From Waddliaceae bacterium (lineage in GTDB: Bacteria; Chlamydiota; Chlamydiia; Chlamydiales; JABHNK01): a DNA stretch of 42,733 bases. Positions 8,000-16,646 of this stretch are shown in pieces. The translations under genes and the position numbers were made by a program. The DNA is taken from assembly GCA_018694295.1 (NCBI GenBank), contig JABHNK010000029.1:1-42733 (forward strand), given 5' to 3'. Every line of letters starts with the position of its first letter. Within the stretch, counting starts at the first letter, position 1. Below the pieces are notes generated by a model. The model was not told where the DNA came from. It did no database searches and saw only the letters and a list, made by a program, of their open reading frames with translations.

Positions 8000-9004
8000 C
8001 TATGTTTTTGACGAAAGGACCCCTGCGCCGATGATACCGTCGTAGCCGTCGTCGTAGCCCAAGGCTACAAGCTTGTCTATCCCTACATTTTTAATCTCTT
8101 CGACGAAAAGCGATCGGTACCGTTCTCCGCCATTGATTGCGAGACCACCCATTAAGACGATGACGTCGGGGTCGTTGGCGACGATGATATTTTTGAGGGT
8201 CTTGGCGAGGATATGTATAGAGGTTTTGATGACAGCTATAGCGAAAGCATCTTCATCGTCGACGTATTGCAGCAGCTTCTGAGGAAAAGTTTCTGCTTTC
8301 TTGGTCGTTATGTTTTTGTTAAGGGCGGAAAGTATAAAAAGTTCTCTGTATTTTTCATCTTCAGCCATAGCTTCGGCGAGTTTGACGATGCCGTTGCCAG
8401 AGCAGTACCTTTCCAGTACGCCCGACAGCGGTTTATCGTCGAAGAAAACTTTTTCGGTGGTGAACGTTAGCAGTCCTATCTCTTCGAAACTTTCTGCTGC
8501 CTCGAGGGATATTTCTTTATGTTTTGTGTCGTAGACCTTAGCGCCGATGCCACTACTTATCGTCATAGACATTATTTTGTGATGCGAAGAAAATCGTGGG
8601 TCTTTGCCGTAGCGTGCTGCTGCGGCAGTCATATCGTTGATGACGGTGACGTCACACTTCCACGTTTCGGAAAGCGTCGACGTTGGCAGCTCACAGTCTT
8701 CGTCGCCCCAGATGTTGTGAGAATATATTATCGTGCCATCATCAGTGACGGGGCCCGCCATCGCTAACATTATCTTCGAGAAATTATGGCGTTGCCTGTA
8801 TCCGGCGACCTTTTCGGCGAGGTCTGCTATCCACACCTTCTGGACGTCGCTGACAGAAGCCCCACGAAGCTTTTTGTCTTTGTAGTTTTTTGTCGGGAAC
8901 GAAGAGATATCGTGAAGCTCCTCGCCGTCCCATATTGCCATCCGCGTCGTTGTGCCGCCGCTGTCGATGACGAGGATTTTGTTGTTGTCGTGATTTTGTG
9001 CCAT
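8000..9004 (-). CDS. glk: Glucokinase-like sugar kinase
   Basis: The 334-residue protein is an actin-fold kinase: phosphate-1 loop ILVIDSGGTTTRMAIWDG at residues 10-27, LAMAGPV around 82, VINDMTAAAARYG around 122, and the adenosine motif IVLMGGLAINGG around 290. The NDMTA segment carries the expected catalytic Asp. The best fit is bacterial glucokinase, making glucose 6-phosphate from glucose in the cytoplasm, but other hexose or aminosugar specificities are not excluded. Most Chlamydia lack hexokinase while environmental chlamydiae carry a glucokinase, as I recall, which would fit. It sits in a run with a hypothetical gene upstream (15-base gap) and the phosphoesterase downstream. Confidence 0.8.
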   Translation of the reverse strand: MAQNHDNNKILVIDSGGTTTRMAIWDGEELHDISSFPTKNYKDKKLRGASVSDVQKVWIADLAEKVAGYRQRHNFSKIMLAMAGPVTDDGTIIYSHNIWGDEDCELPTSTLSETWKCDVTVINDMTAAAARYGKDPRFSSHHKIMSMTISSGIGAKVYDTKHKEISLEAAESFEEIGLLTFTTEKVFFDDKPLSGVLERYCSGNGIVKLAEAMAEDEKYRELFILSALNKNITTKKAETFPQKLLQYVDDEDAFAIAVIKTSIHILAKTLKNIIVANDPDVIVLMGGLAINGGERYRSLFVEEIKNVGIDKLVALGYDDGYDGIIGAGVLSSKT

Positions 9005-9019
9005 AGCAAAATACTATCT

Positions 9020-10033
9020 TTATGATTTTGATTCTTCGGGAGAAAAGAAAAGAGGGAAGTCTAGAAGGTTGACGAGAGCATGTTTTGCAGGGTCTTCTTG
9101 GTCGAACGCTGCGGCGATATCACCAAGGCGCTGGTCGAGGATCGTCTGTATCGCTCGTTCGTGTTCGTCGCTGTCTAGGTAGCTGAAATATTCTATGCAG
9201 ATCTCAAGGAGTTCGCGGAAATCATCTTCGGTGTTAAGAAGGCACAATGTTTTCTTTGCTATAGGGACAAAGAGCTTGTGGGTGCCGTCCTGGACGAGGA
9301 AAGACAAGACGTCGAAGCAGAATTCTAAGTTTAAAGACGTCTTCGATGTTTTAGCGAAGAGAGAGCTTATTATCTCGGCGGATTCATCGAAATCATAGCG
9401 AGCAACAAGGCGCGCCTGAAGGAAGGTGAACCATTTTGCGTCAGAGATGTATTCTGTGAAGCCCTCGACAAGCTCAGAAGCATAAGAGGTGTTGTTATTG
9501 TCAAGCTCTTCGGAGATGAAGTCGTAAAGAAAGCTTTCGATGTCATTGGCGCAGTTGGCGGTGAGAGCGGTGAAGATCTCGGAAGGTTTCCCACCTTCGT
9601 CGATGTTCTCGTCAAGGATGATCTGTAGGTTCGCGATGAGGTCTTCGAGATGTTCGGTGTTTTCTACATCTCCGCGGTCGTAGCTGTTGATGCTGTGGTC
9701 AAGCTCGTCGCAGAAGACAGAAAACGAAAGCTTCTCGGGGATGAAACGACGCCATAACTCGAAGACAAGAAGATATATCTGATCTTGTATGACGATCTCT
9801 TCCGTGGTGTCGATAAAAATATCAGCGAGGTCTTCGGGGGTGTCATATTTATTTGAGAGTACAAGGAAATTATCAATCTCTAGGGCGATATCAAGATTGT
9901 CGAGACGTAATAATATCTCTTCGGTGTCGAGAGCTCTATAGTCTTCGACCTGCCACTTTTCGACGTCGAGAGTATCGTCGCGAAAGTAATTCATTAGTAA
10001 TAGATTGTATAGCGCCCGACGTTCCATTTCCAT
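9020..10033 (-). CDS. Hypothetical acidic helical protein
   Basis: I do not recognise this 337-residue protein. It is rich in Asp, Glu, Leu and Ile, and appears almost wholly alpha-helical, possibly repeat-like (ARM/HEAT or TPR-like), but no clear repeat consensus was found. There is no signal peptide or membrane helix. A longer frame begins with GTG at 10048. The ATG at 10033 is preferred because GAGG lies nine bases upstream of it. It is followed after 15 bases by the glucokinase-like gene and is probably co-transcribed with it. Confidence 0.7.
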   Translation of the reverse strand: MEMERRALYNLLLMNYFRDDTLDVEKWQVEDYRALDTEEILLRLDNLDIALEIDNFLVLSNKYDTPEDLADIFIDTTEEIVIQDQIYLLVFELWRRFIPEKLSFSVFCDELDHSINSYDRGDVENTEHLEDLIANLQIILDENIDEGGKPSEIFTALTANCANDIESFLYDFISEELDNNNTSYASELVEGFTEYISDAKWFTFLQARLVARYDFDESAEIISSLFAKTSKTSLNLEFCFDVLSFLVQDGTHKLFVPIAKKTLCLLNTEDDFRELLEICIEYFSYLDSDEHERAIQTILDQRLGDIAAAFDQEDPAKHALVNLLDFPLFFSPEESKS

Positions 10034-10077
10034 AGAACATAACCTCACAGATTGTTTTACTTTTTATCGTATGCTTT

Positions 10078-10266
10078 TTATCGCAGCCTATTCAATTTTT
10101 CGTTCATAATAGTTTTTACTTCGCAGATTTTTTTTTCTAGGCTTGATATTTTAAAGGAGACATCATCGTAATGATCTATGATAGAACGAAAAGAAGCACC
10201 ATGAGTATTCCGTGGATCCTCAAGGCTTTTGACATTAGATTCGTTATTATATGCTTTTTCGTTCAT
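10078..10266 (-). CDS. Small hypothetical protein (62 aa)
   Basis: A short frame begins MNEKAYNNESNVKSLEDPRN. Its C-terminal half, SLEKKICEVKTIMNEKLNRL, is heptad-like and could form a small coiled coil. No good Shine-Dalgarno sequence is visible. It fills most of the 276-base gap between the Bat operon and the hypothetical gene, in the same orientation as both. Real but tentative. Confidence 0.45.
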   Translation of the reverse strand: MNEKAYNNESNVKSLEDPRNTHGASFRSIIDHYDDVSFKISSLEKKICEVKTIMNEKLNRLR

Positions 10267-10324
10267 ACTATGGAGAATGTGTTTTGTGTTACCATCATAT
10301 GTAGCGTAAACGATGATATTAAAG

Positions 10325-11095
10325 CTACATTATTTCTACTAACTCTATAGATATATACCCTATATCGCCCGAAGGCGTCGCAATTTTTATCCACGGAGCT
10401 TTGTCAGTGGCGTCGAGGATCTTGACGGTGATGCCGGCAAGGAGAGGCTTAGCAGTGACGCTTTTGTAGTGGTCTCCGGCGTCACAGCGCAGCACTGTAG
10501 GATCTATAACGATACCTCGTGAGTGTGCAGTGGTGATGCTTGTCATTGCGCTTAAGAATAATATGGCGGCTAGAGCCGTAAACCATAGAGCTATAAGTTT
10601 TATTCGTCGCCGTCGCTGCCATAAGAATAAAGACCACAATGCCGTAGCGGCAACGGTGAAGATTGTGAAAAGCACAGACCTTTCTTTGAAAGAAAAGACT
10701 TTATGGAAGAATAATAGCGTAGTAGTAATATATCGCGGATTTTCGGGGGCGACGCCAGCTTTTTTCAGCGATAAAGCAAGATGATGCCGTATCTTTTTCT
10801 CGCGAGGAAGAAGTTTTAAGGCTTTGTTATAATAGACGATAGCGTGTGGGTATTCGCCAAGATGAAAATAGCAGTTGCCAATGTTGTAATATAGCTTTCC
10901 ATATGACGGATATTTTTTTTCTGCTTCGGAGTATAGAAGAAGAGCTTCGTTGAAAGCAGCAGAACGGTCAGCAAAGGTTTCGGCGCGCTCGCCGGCAGTA
11001 TAGCTTTCGTATGCTGTAGCAAGGATGTCGTCAGAAGCATCGACGAAAGAATGTATTAGCATCGCAGATATTATTAGCAAAAAGATTTTTTTCAT
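10325..11095 (-). CDS. batE: BatE-like TPR and SH3-type membrane protein
   Basis: The 256-residue protein has a signal peptide (residues 1-20), TPR motifs at about 60-115 (KLYYNIGNCYFHLGEYPHAI, VYYNKALKLLP), two membrane helices at about 140-195 separated by WQRRRR, and a bacterial SH3-like C-terminal domain ending PWIKIATPSGDIGYISIELV. This arrangement is that of BatE, the last member of Bacteroides aerotolerance operons. It would sit in the envelope as part of a TPR scaffold with BatA-D. Its ATG overlaps the batD stop by four bases (ATGA). Confidence 0.82.
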   Translation of the reverse strand: MKKIFLLIISAMLIHSFVDASDDILATAYESYTAGERAETFADRSAAFNEALLLYSEAEKKYPSYGKLYYNIGNCYFHLGEYPHAIVYYNKALKLLPREKKIRHHLALSLKKAGVAPENPRYITTTLLFFHKVFSFKERSVLFTIFTVAATALWSLFLWQRRRRIKLIALWFTALAAILFLSAMTSITTAHSRGIVIDPTVLRCDAGDHYKSVTAKPLLAGITVKILDATDKAPWIKIATPSGDIGYISIELVEIM

Positions 11096-12756
11096 ATGGA
11101 GTCCTCAAAGAATATATGGCGTGCCTGTTTTATTACGTCGTTGATATCAACACCTTCTTTTTTTAGGAAACGACGCTCGTCGATCCCCTCGAAGAAAAGA
11201 CGCACTGCACCACAGCGCCCTTCGCGAGGAAGATGGGAAAATGTTCCGCCATCGATATGATGTCCTTGTTCTTGGAGGCGTAGAATAAAAGCTTTCTCCA
11301 GAGCAGCGAAGAACTTCTGCTCCTCGTTTTTTACGGCGAGGGCATGATAAAAAAGCTCTGTACTGCCGATGCCTTGACTTTTTTTCTTCTTCATAATATT
11401 CCGCATAACAGCCTGAAAAATTATCACGATAAAAGCAAAAGGAGCAAGCCATAGGATGCTATTATTTTCGAATGGCGATGACGATAGCTGTTTGTCAGAA
11501 AGAATTTCATTGCCGGCAAGGACGATAAGTCCTGGAGTGTAGATGTCGTCATCATCGTCGATGATCGCTGTAGCGATGTCGGAAGATATAGATATAGGAA
11601 GCACCGTTATAGGAAGAAGCCCGAGAGTTTGTGTGATATAACGTTCTTTTGTCGGAGAGAACGACGAAATTTCAATAGAAGGGATAAAGGAAACGTCGGA
11701 AGATAAAGGACGTAGCTCTATCTTGAAGGTTTTTTTGTTGCCTTCGGTTTTTATGTCAGGAGGGAGGTCGCTGATACGGAAAGCTCTCTGGAATTCCGGA
11801 AGCTGCCGTATTTCAGGAAACTGTACCGTCGAAAGAGGGCCGTCACCGACGAACGACACCTCAACGACGATCTTGTCGCCGACGTGAACTTCCTCGGGAG
11901 TAACCATCGTTATCGTCGCTGTATATTCGCCGATAGCACCAGAGAATGACGGCGGGCGCCCTTTTTCTGGGAAGTCTGCCACCGTTATCGTCATGGCCGG
12001 CGTAGCGGCACGAAGAGGGGCGCCGAGGTATGTCTTCCTGCCAAAGAAATCCTGCCGGTATGACTTTCCTTCTATAACAGAAGGTTCGAAGGCATGCTCT
12101 CCGGGTTTTGTTGCTTCGACGTCTTGGAGGATCTCTTTGACGTTGTATCCTCCGTTGGAGTATGCCCTGATGCGATGAGCCCCTGTATTGCGGAAGCCTT
12201 CGGCGTCGAGAAAGGGAAGGTACTCATAAGTGATCTCTACGGGGTCTTTAGAGAAGATCCTATAGACGAAAGTAGCGCTCTGTCCAGGATATAGACGCTC
12301 AGGGCCTTCGAGCGATGCTTGTAAGCGGAAAGATTCGTCGCTGGCAACGTCGGCAATGACATAACTTATCGCCGAAGATCGGTGTTTTTCACCGCCGATG
12401 ACGACAGATATCGGCATAAGAGTATGAGCGCCGATATCCTGCGGCGGAATGAAAAAACGGTATCTTGAATTCGTTGTATTCGACTCGCTGCGCTTGCCAT
12501 TGATGATAGAGACAGAAGATTGATACGAGTCATTGAGGAATTCGACAGTAAGAGGCTTGCCTTCGAGGAAGAAGGTGCCGATATCAATTTCTTCTTCGCC
12601 GTCGTGAGAGATATTTATCATCCCTTCGATAGGCCTGTCTACCGTAGAGGATTCGTCATTAATACGTACTGTAACAGTGACGTCGGCATATACGGAAAAA
12701 AAGAAAAATATATACAACGGCAAAAGAAATGCCAGAGGTCTTCGTAGCATTACCAT
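11092..12756 (-). CDS. batD: BatD-like envelope protein
   Basis: The 554-residue protein has a signal peptide (hydrophobic LAFLLPLYIFFFFSVYA) and a long beta-rich extracytoplasmic region with two BatD-type segments (GPERLYPGQSATFVYRIF about residue 150; VTPEEVHVGDKIVVEVSF about residue 285). A membrane helix lies at about 435-455 (LWLAPFAFIVIIFQAVM), and the C-terminal part is a ~100-residue cytoplasmic tail. This is the oxygen-tolerance BatD family architecture. An ATG at 12756 overlaps batC by seven bases; the alternative ATG at 12750 forms a TAATG stop-start with the batC stop and is equally plausible. It is followed by the ATGA-coupled batE. Confidence 0.85.
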   Translation of the reverse strand: MVMLRRPLAFLLPLYIFFFFSVYADVTVTVRINDESSTVDRPIEGMINISHDGEEEIDIGTFFLEGKPLTVEFLNDSYQSSVSIINGKRSESNTTNSRYRFFIPPQDIGAHTLMPISVVIGGEKHRSSAISYVIADVASDESFRLQASLEGPERLYPGQSATFVYRIFSKDPVEITYEYLPFLDAEGFRNTGAHRIRAYSNGGYNVKEILQDVEATKPGEHAFEPSVIEGKSYRQDFFGRKTYLGAPLRAATPAMTITVADFPEKGRPPSFSGAIGEYTATITMVTPEEVHVGDKIVVEVSFVGDGPLSTVQFPEIRQLPEFQRAFRISDLPPDIKTEGNKKTFKIELRPLSSDVSFIPSIEISSFSPTKERYITQTLGLLPITVLPISISSDIATAIIDDDDDIYTPGLIVLAGNEILSDKQLSSSPFENNSILWLAPFAFIVIIFQAVMRNIMKKKKSQGIGSTELFYHALAVKNEEQKFFAALEKAFILRLQEQGHHIDGGTFSHLPREGRCGAVRLFFEGIDERRFLKKEGVDINDVIKQARHIFFEDSI

Positions 12757-13850
12757 GGGTGCTGTCCTTGTTTTATCGGCTTTTTATTGGTTTCATGGAT
12801 AGTGTCTTCTTGGTCCATTTGCTTCAAAAGAAACATGACGTCGTTGAAACTGTTTTCTTCAGCAGGGCTTATGTTTTCAGCGTCTTGTTCATCGCCACCA
12901 TCATTATCAACGAGATCGTCGAGATTATCATTGCCATTATCATTATCCTGATTTTCATCACTATTGTCAGCATCGCTGTTATTTTCTTGCTGTTTCTTAA
13001 GAAGGTCGTAAGCGGCAATAAGCTCTTCGGTGCTTTCTCCTATAGTGTCGATATCAAAAAGGTCTAGCGCCGAAGAGTAATGATGTTGAGCTTCACGAAA
13101 AGAAGCCTCTTCATCGGCGGGTATTTTATCATCAAGAGCATCCCAAACTTTTCTCCACGGCAATGTTTCTTTACCAAGGCCTTCGAGATGGTGTTTTTTT
13201 GTGGTTTTGTTGGCGTCGGCGTTGTCAAGCGTTATAGTTTCTTTTATTAGACTCTCGAGATGTTCTGCTATGGTGTTGCAGCCCTCTTCGAAAGACAAAG
13301 ACGACAGCCATTGTTCATAATTCTGCTGCGATAATTTCGATAATAGATTTTGTAGGAGATTTTTCGTGTCTTCGAAATTTTTAGGAGACACTGCAGAGTC
13401 TTCGCCGTAGAGCTCGGCGGCGATAATGTATTTCTTTTGTGCCTCTGCTATTGTGGCAACGCCTTCTGTGGCAAGCGCTATAGCTCGAGAGATGTCTTCG
13501 TCGGAGAGGCTTTGTGCATACCCTAGAAGAGCAGAAGCTTTGGTGTATAGAGTATATGCTGAAACATGCGGAGGGATATCGACGATGTCTAGCGCGCGCG
13601 AGCAATATGAAAGGGCATCTTCCCAATGTTTTTCGGCGACGAAGATCTCTGCGATGTTGGTGATAACGACGCTGCGCTCTATAGGAGATAAATTATTGTC
13701 GAGAGCACGATTATACTCTTCTATAGCACGAAACGGCTGCCCTACATGATACAACGCCTCAGCCTCTTTGATGATGTCGTCGCTGCCATGGGAGTATAAC
13801 GCGGAAGAAAAGGCAAAGAAAAATATTATGACAAAAACTTTGTTTTTCAT
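12750..13850 (-). CDS. batC: BatC-like TPR protein
   Basis: The 366-residue protein has a signal peptide (KVFVIIFFFAFSSALYS), TPR units from about residue 30 to 115 (EALYHVGQPFRAIEEYNRAL, VAEKHWEDALSYCSRAL), a helical middle, and a highly acidic, Asn/Asp-rich stretch near residue 310 (NSDADNSDENQDNDNGND). It ends QGQHPW. Its position between the VWA proteins and BatD matches BatC of aerotolerance operons, a periplasmic TPR protein. The acidic run might bind divalent metals, which is speculation. Start and stop overlap both neighbours. Confidence 0.8.
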   Translation of the reverse strand: MKNKVFVIIFFFAFSSALYSHGSDDIIKEAEALYHVGQPFRAIEEYNRALDNNLSPIERSVVITNIAEIFVAEKHWEDALSYCSRALDIVDIPPHVSAYTLYTKASALLGYAQSLSDEDISRAIALATEGVATIAEAQKKYIIAAELYGEDSAVSPKNFEDTKNLLQNLLSKLSQQNYEQWLSSLSFEEGCNTIAEHLESLIKETITLDNADANKTTKKHHLEGLGKETLPWRKVWDALDDKIPADEEASFREAQHHYSSALDLFDIDTIGESTEELIAAYDLLKKQQENNSDADNSDENQDNDNGNDNLDDLVDNDGGDEQDAENISPAEENSFNDVMFLLKQMDQEDTIHETNKKPIKQGQHPW

Positions 13851-15022
13851 AACACCCTCCTTTTTCTGTGTATCGCTGTTGCAAAGAGATAGTATGTCAA
13901 TGCCACTATAGCAAAAGCTAGAGGTGTCTGGTAATATAGGTCATAGTATATTTCAGCATTCTTTTCTACAGACCGCATGACAGCATTGGTGACGGCATAG
14001 GAAGACTCTTCTTCGATGTAAGGGCTATCGTTTTCTATTGTACCAATAATGTCTTCTGCGATGATAAGCGGTGAAGCATCATTGGCGAAATAGTAGCGAC
14101 CACGGCCTTCATCGCTGAGAGCACGAAGAAGACCTTCGTCGAGAGAGGAGCGTACAGTGTTGCCGTCGAGAGTGATGTCAGGGATGATATCACCGCTATG
14201 GCTTCCGACGCCTATGCAGAAAGTTCTAAGATTCAAATCCTCGGCACCACGGAGACACTGCGTTATTGCCAGCATCTCAGTTTTTCTGGCGCTGCCGGAT
14301 AAACCTTCTAGACGAGTGTCGCCACCATCGGTGACGATAATTAGAGTGCGCGCCTTATCGACACCACGCTGTAGGTGCTTTTCTTTTACGGTGTCGAGAG
14401 CTTCCAAGATGTCAGTGCCGGCGACGTCGCCTTCGTTGATAGAAGCCTTTTTGAGCATAAGCCTGAAGAAAAGCGTGTCCACCGTAGGAGGCACTAACGT
14501 GGTGACTTCCGAGGTGAAAGCATAAAGCGATACTGACTGCCCACGTAACATCGTGCAGCATTCGTCGATGATATCTTTTGCATAGTCAAGACGCGATGTT
14601 CCTGTTCTCATATCAGCAACAGACATAGACGCCGACGCATCTAATAAGAAGATAACATCGTGGGCTTTGCGACGACGCGATATGGTAACGCTTACATCAT
14701 CGTCAACATCCTCGAAGGAGGCCTCTGCAATAATATTGACATCGTCATCATCGGCGTTGAGATATTGGATATTTCCACGAGGGTCCATAAAAGCCAGCAC
14801 AGCAGAAACCCATACGACACACAGCGCTATAGCACGAAACAGTCGAAGCCTTCGCTCAGGAAGGACCGCGATCTTTTTTAGAGAATCCTTGTCGGCAAAA
14901 GCTTTTAGATCTCGCTCTCTGCAATAATATTCATATACGATAACAGCAGCGATGGGAGCCAAAAGCAGCATAAAATACGATCCTTTAGGGACGCCGTAGA
15001 CGATAGCATCGAAAAACATCAT
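13847..15022 (-). CDS. batB: BatB-like VWA membrane protein
   Basis: The 391-residue protein has two N-terminal membrane helices (about 15-30 and 60-80). A von Willebrand A domain follows with a complete MIDAS: DASAS at about residue 145, GTD at about 218, and TDGGD at about 245. A C-terminal membrane helix (ALTYYLFATAI) ends the protein. An acidic insert with DDDDVN lies before the VWA domain. The MIDAS implies metal-dependent protein binding on the outer face of the inner membrane. The start is strongly supported by AGGAGG five bases before the ATG at 15022, lying inside the end of batA, with an ATGA overlap. Confidence 0.87.
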   Translation of the reverse strand: MMFFDAIVYGVPKGSYFMLLLAPIAAVIVYEYYCRERDLKAFADKDSLKKIAVLPERRLRLFRAIALCVVWVSAVLAFMDPRGNIQYLNADDDDVNIIAEASFEDVDDDVSVTISRRRKAHDVIFLLDASASMSVADMRTGTSRLDYAKDIIDECCTMLRGQSVSLYAFTSEVTTLVPPTVDTLFFRLMLKKASINEGDVAGTDILEALDTVKEKHLQRGVDKARTLIIVTDGGDTRLEGLSGSARKTEMLAITQCLRGAEDLNLRTFCIGVGSHSGDIIPDITLDGNTVRSSLDEGLLRALSDEGRGRYYFANDASPLIIAEDIIGTIENDSPYIEEESSYAVTNAVMRSVEKNAEIYYDLYYQTPLAFAIVALTYYLFATAIHRKRRVL

Positions 15023-16176
15023 AGTGTCCTCCTGAAGAATAAAGCCTCCGAAAACACAGCGAACAATAACATCACAAGACCAGCGCCAATAAGACCATGA
15101 TAATATGATTTGTGGCGGCGTGGGGCCTCGTCTTTAACGACGACGTCTTCATGGATGGCGATGACGGTATCTTCTCCGCCGGGAAGCTCTGACGTTTCAA
15201 GGGCGTCGATCTCAGAATATATATTCTGGAGGCTCTCAATGTTATCGGCGATGAAAAGCTTGCCGCCAGTAGCTTCAGCGGCATCATGCAACGCTTTGCG
15301 CTGTAAAGAATAACGAGGATGGCGGATTATTGGCTCTATGTCGATGATATAGGTCTTTATGTCATTGTCACCAGCATACTGCGCAGCAGCAGATAAAGAC
15401 ATCTCACGAAGAGGATGCCCAGCATCGAGAGGGCTGGGATGCTGAATGCCGTCAGTGACGACGACGATGACGGTGTTTTTTATGTCGTAAGAAGGGGAGT
15501 CGTCACCGATAAGGTCTCGAGAGAAATGCTTGGTAGCAGCAATAAGGTTCGCCGTCTTGAAGATAGCATAGCCTATGGCAGTGCCGTCTTCGTCGCGGTA
15601 TTGTACGACATCAAGATCATCGAGATTATCAAGGATGGCACCATGGTCGAGAGTAAGAGGTGCTACGACGGTAGCAACGCGTGCGAAGCGTATTATCCCT
15701 ATCATATCATTGCCATGGCCAGGAAGGCCAGAAGCCCTGTCTCCGGCGATAAACTTCTTTGTAGTGTCTTTTAGCGCAGCGATACGAGAGATGTTGCCAT
15801 TGGAGCTAGAAAGCTTTTCTAGCATGGAACTCGAGCAGTCAAGGACAAGATATAAAGCAATGCCTTCGGTGGGAAGCGGCTCTATATCATAACGCTCGTC
15901 GTCGAAGCCGTCGACAATATCATTAGAACCATTACCGACAAGATGTGGATCGATGAAGGCAATGACAAAAAACGCCAAGGCGACAAAATAACAAAGCCTA
16001 GGGATGAATATAAGCCGTTCTTTAACACTGCTTGGAATGTTGGTAAGAACGTCGAGACTAGAATATGCGATATGATGGTTTTCACGGCGACAACGAAATA
16101 CGTATAGCACGACACCAACGCCAACAAAAAAAATAAGGGCGATGAAAATAGCAACAATATCAAAAAGTAAAGTCAT
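15019..16176 (-). CDS. batA: BatA-like VWA membrane protein
   Basis: The protein has two N-terminal membrane helices (LFDIVAIFIALIFFVGVGVV; CYFVALAFFVIAFIDP), then a VWA domain with MIDAS motif DCSSS at about residue 117 and VVTDG at about 235, and a C-terminal helix (LIGAGLVMLLFAVFSEALFF). It is the first gene of the five-gene bat unit. The frame opens at a TTG at 16191, but the ATG at 16176 has AGG about seven bases upstream and is preferred (385 residues). In other bacteria a MoxR ATPase gene and a DUF58 gene precede batA. Here the upstream side is a MITE-like element and neither is present. Confidence 0.85.
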   Translation of the reverse strand: MTLLFDIVAIFIALIFFVGVGVVLYVFRCRRENHHIAYSSLDVLTNIPSSVKERLIFIPRLCYFVALAFFVIAFIDPHLVGNGSNDIVDGFDDERYDIEPLPTEGIALYLVLDCSSSMLEKLSSSNGNISRIAALKDTTKKFIAGDRASGLPGHGNDMIGIIRFARVATVVAPLTLDHGAILDNLDDLDVVQYRDEDGTAIGYAIFKTANLIAATKHFSRDLIGDDSPSYDIKNTVIVVVTDGIQHPSPLDAGHPLREMSLSAAAQYAGDNDIKTYIIDIEPIIRHPRYSLQRKALHDAAEATGGKLFIADNIESLQNIYSEIDALETSELPGGEDTVIAIHEDVVVKDEAPRRHKSYYHGLIGAGLVMLLFAVFSEALFFRRTL

Positions 16177-16198
16177 ACTGAACCTGAACAATATTTAT

Positions 16199-16609
16199 TA
16201 ACTGATTTTACGTGATATCCAGAATTTTTCACCACAACGAAGCGCATATTCATTTATCAATTTATAATTGATGTTACGCGCTACCGATTTTTTCACCACA
16301 GAGCACACAGAGAGCGCCCACCGCGCAGAGCGCGCGCAGCGGACGCACAGCTGTCGCCATTGTCGTTGATTGTGCTTCCTTTCTTTGTTTTTCCTATAGC
16401 AAACGTAAAGATATAATCTTACTCTTACGACAACGGCGAGAGGGGGCACTGCCGTGCCCGGGTTTATTCAATGTTCAATGAAAAAGGGGGTCTGGGGGAG
16501 AATCCCCCAGCCATGTTCTTTTTCCTCTCTGTGTTCTCTGTGACTCTGTGGTGAAAAATCCTATTCCGAAATTCCTTCTTAATAATGGCTATCGCGTAAG
16601 GTCAGTTAT
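16199..16609. mobile_element. MITE-like nested inverted-repeat element, copy 1
   Basis: This gene-free stretch is a foldback element. Outer arms TAACTGATTTTACGTGAT (16199) and ATCGCGTAAGGTCAGTTAT (16591-16609) are inverted. Inner arms with CACCACAGAG and CACACAGAGAG (16291-16314) match CTCTCTGTGTTCTCTGTG and CTCTGTGGTG (16525-16555). A further pair (TCGCCATTGTCGT with ACGACAACGGCGA) lies inside, followed by a small CTGGGGGAGAATCCCCCAG hairpin and a heptamer pair at 16468-16481. The core is repeated at 39846-40272. No transposase is encoded. It occupies the region directly upstream of batA, so the bat promoter must lie in or at the edge of it. Confidence 0.8.
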
Positions 16610-16620
16610 AAGTATTTAAT

Positions 16621-16641
16621 GCTCCGAACTCCGAACTCTGA
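16621..16641. repeat. CTCCGAAC octamer array
   Basis: A run of GCTCCGAACTCCGAACTCTG with 8-bp periodicity ends six bases beyond the stop codon of the minus-strand TPR gene. Sister arrays are at 32623-32660 and 40282-40303. Confidence 0.75.
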
Positions 16642-16646
16642 ACTTA

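Noticed and set aside
16198-16449. Frame beginning MPPLAVVVRVRLYLYVCY, with a similar one at 39744-40079 (MPPLAVVARTELCCNVCY)
   Set aside because: Both lie in the duplicated MITE-like element, the similarity ends after about 23 residues through a frame change, and the sequence is explained by the nested hairpins.
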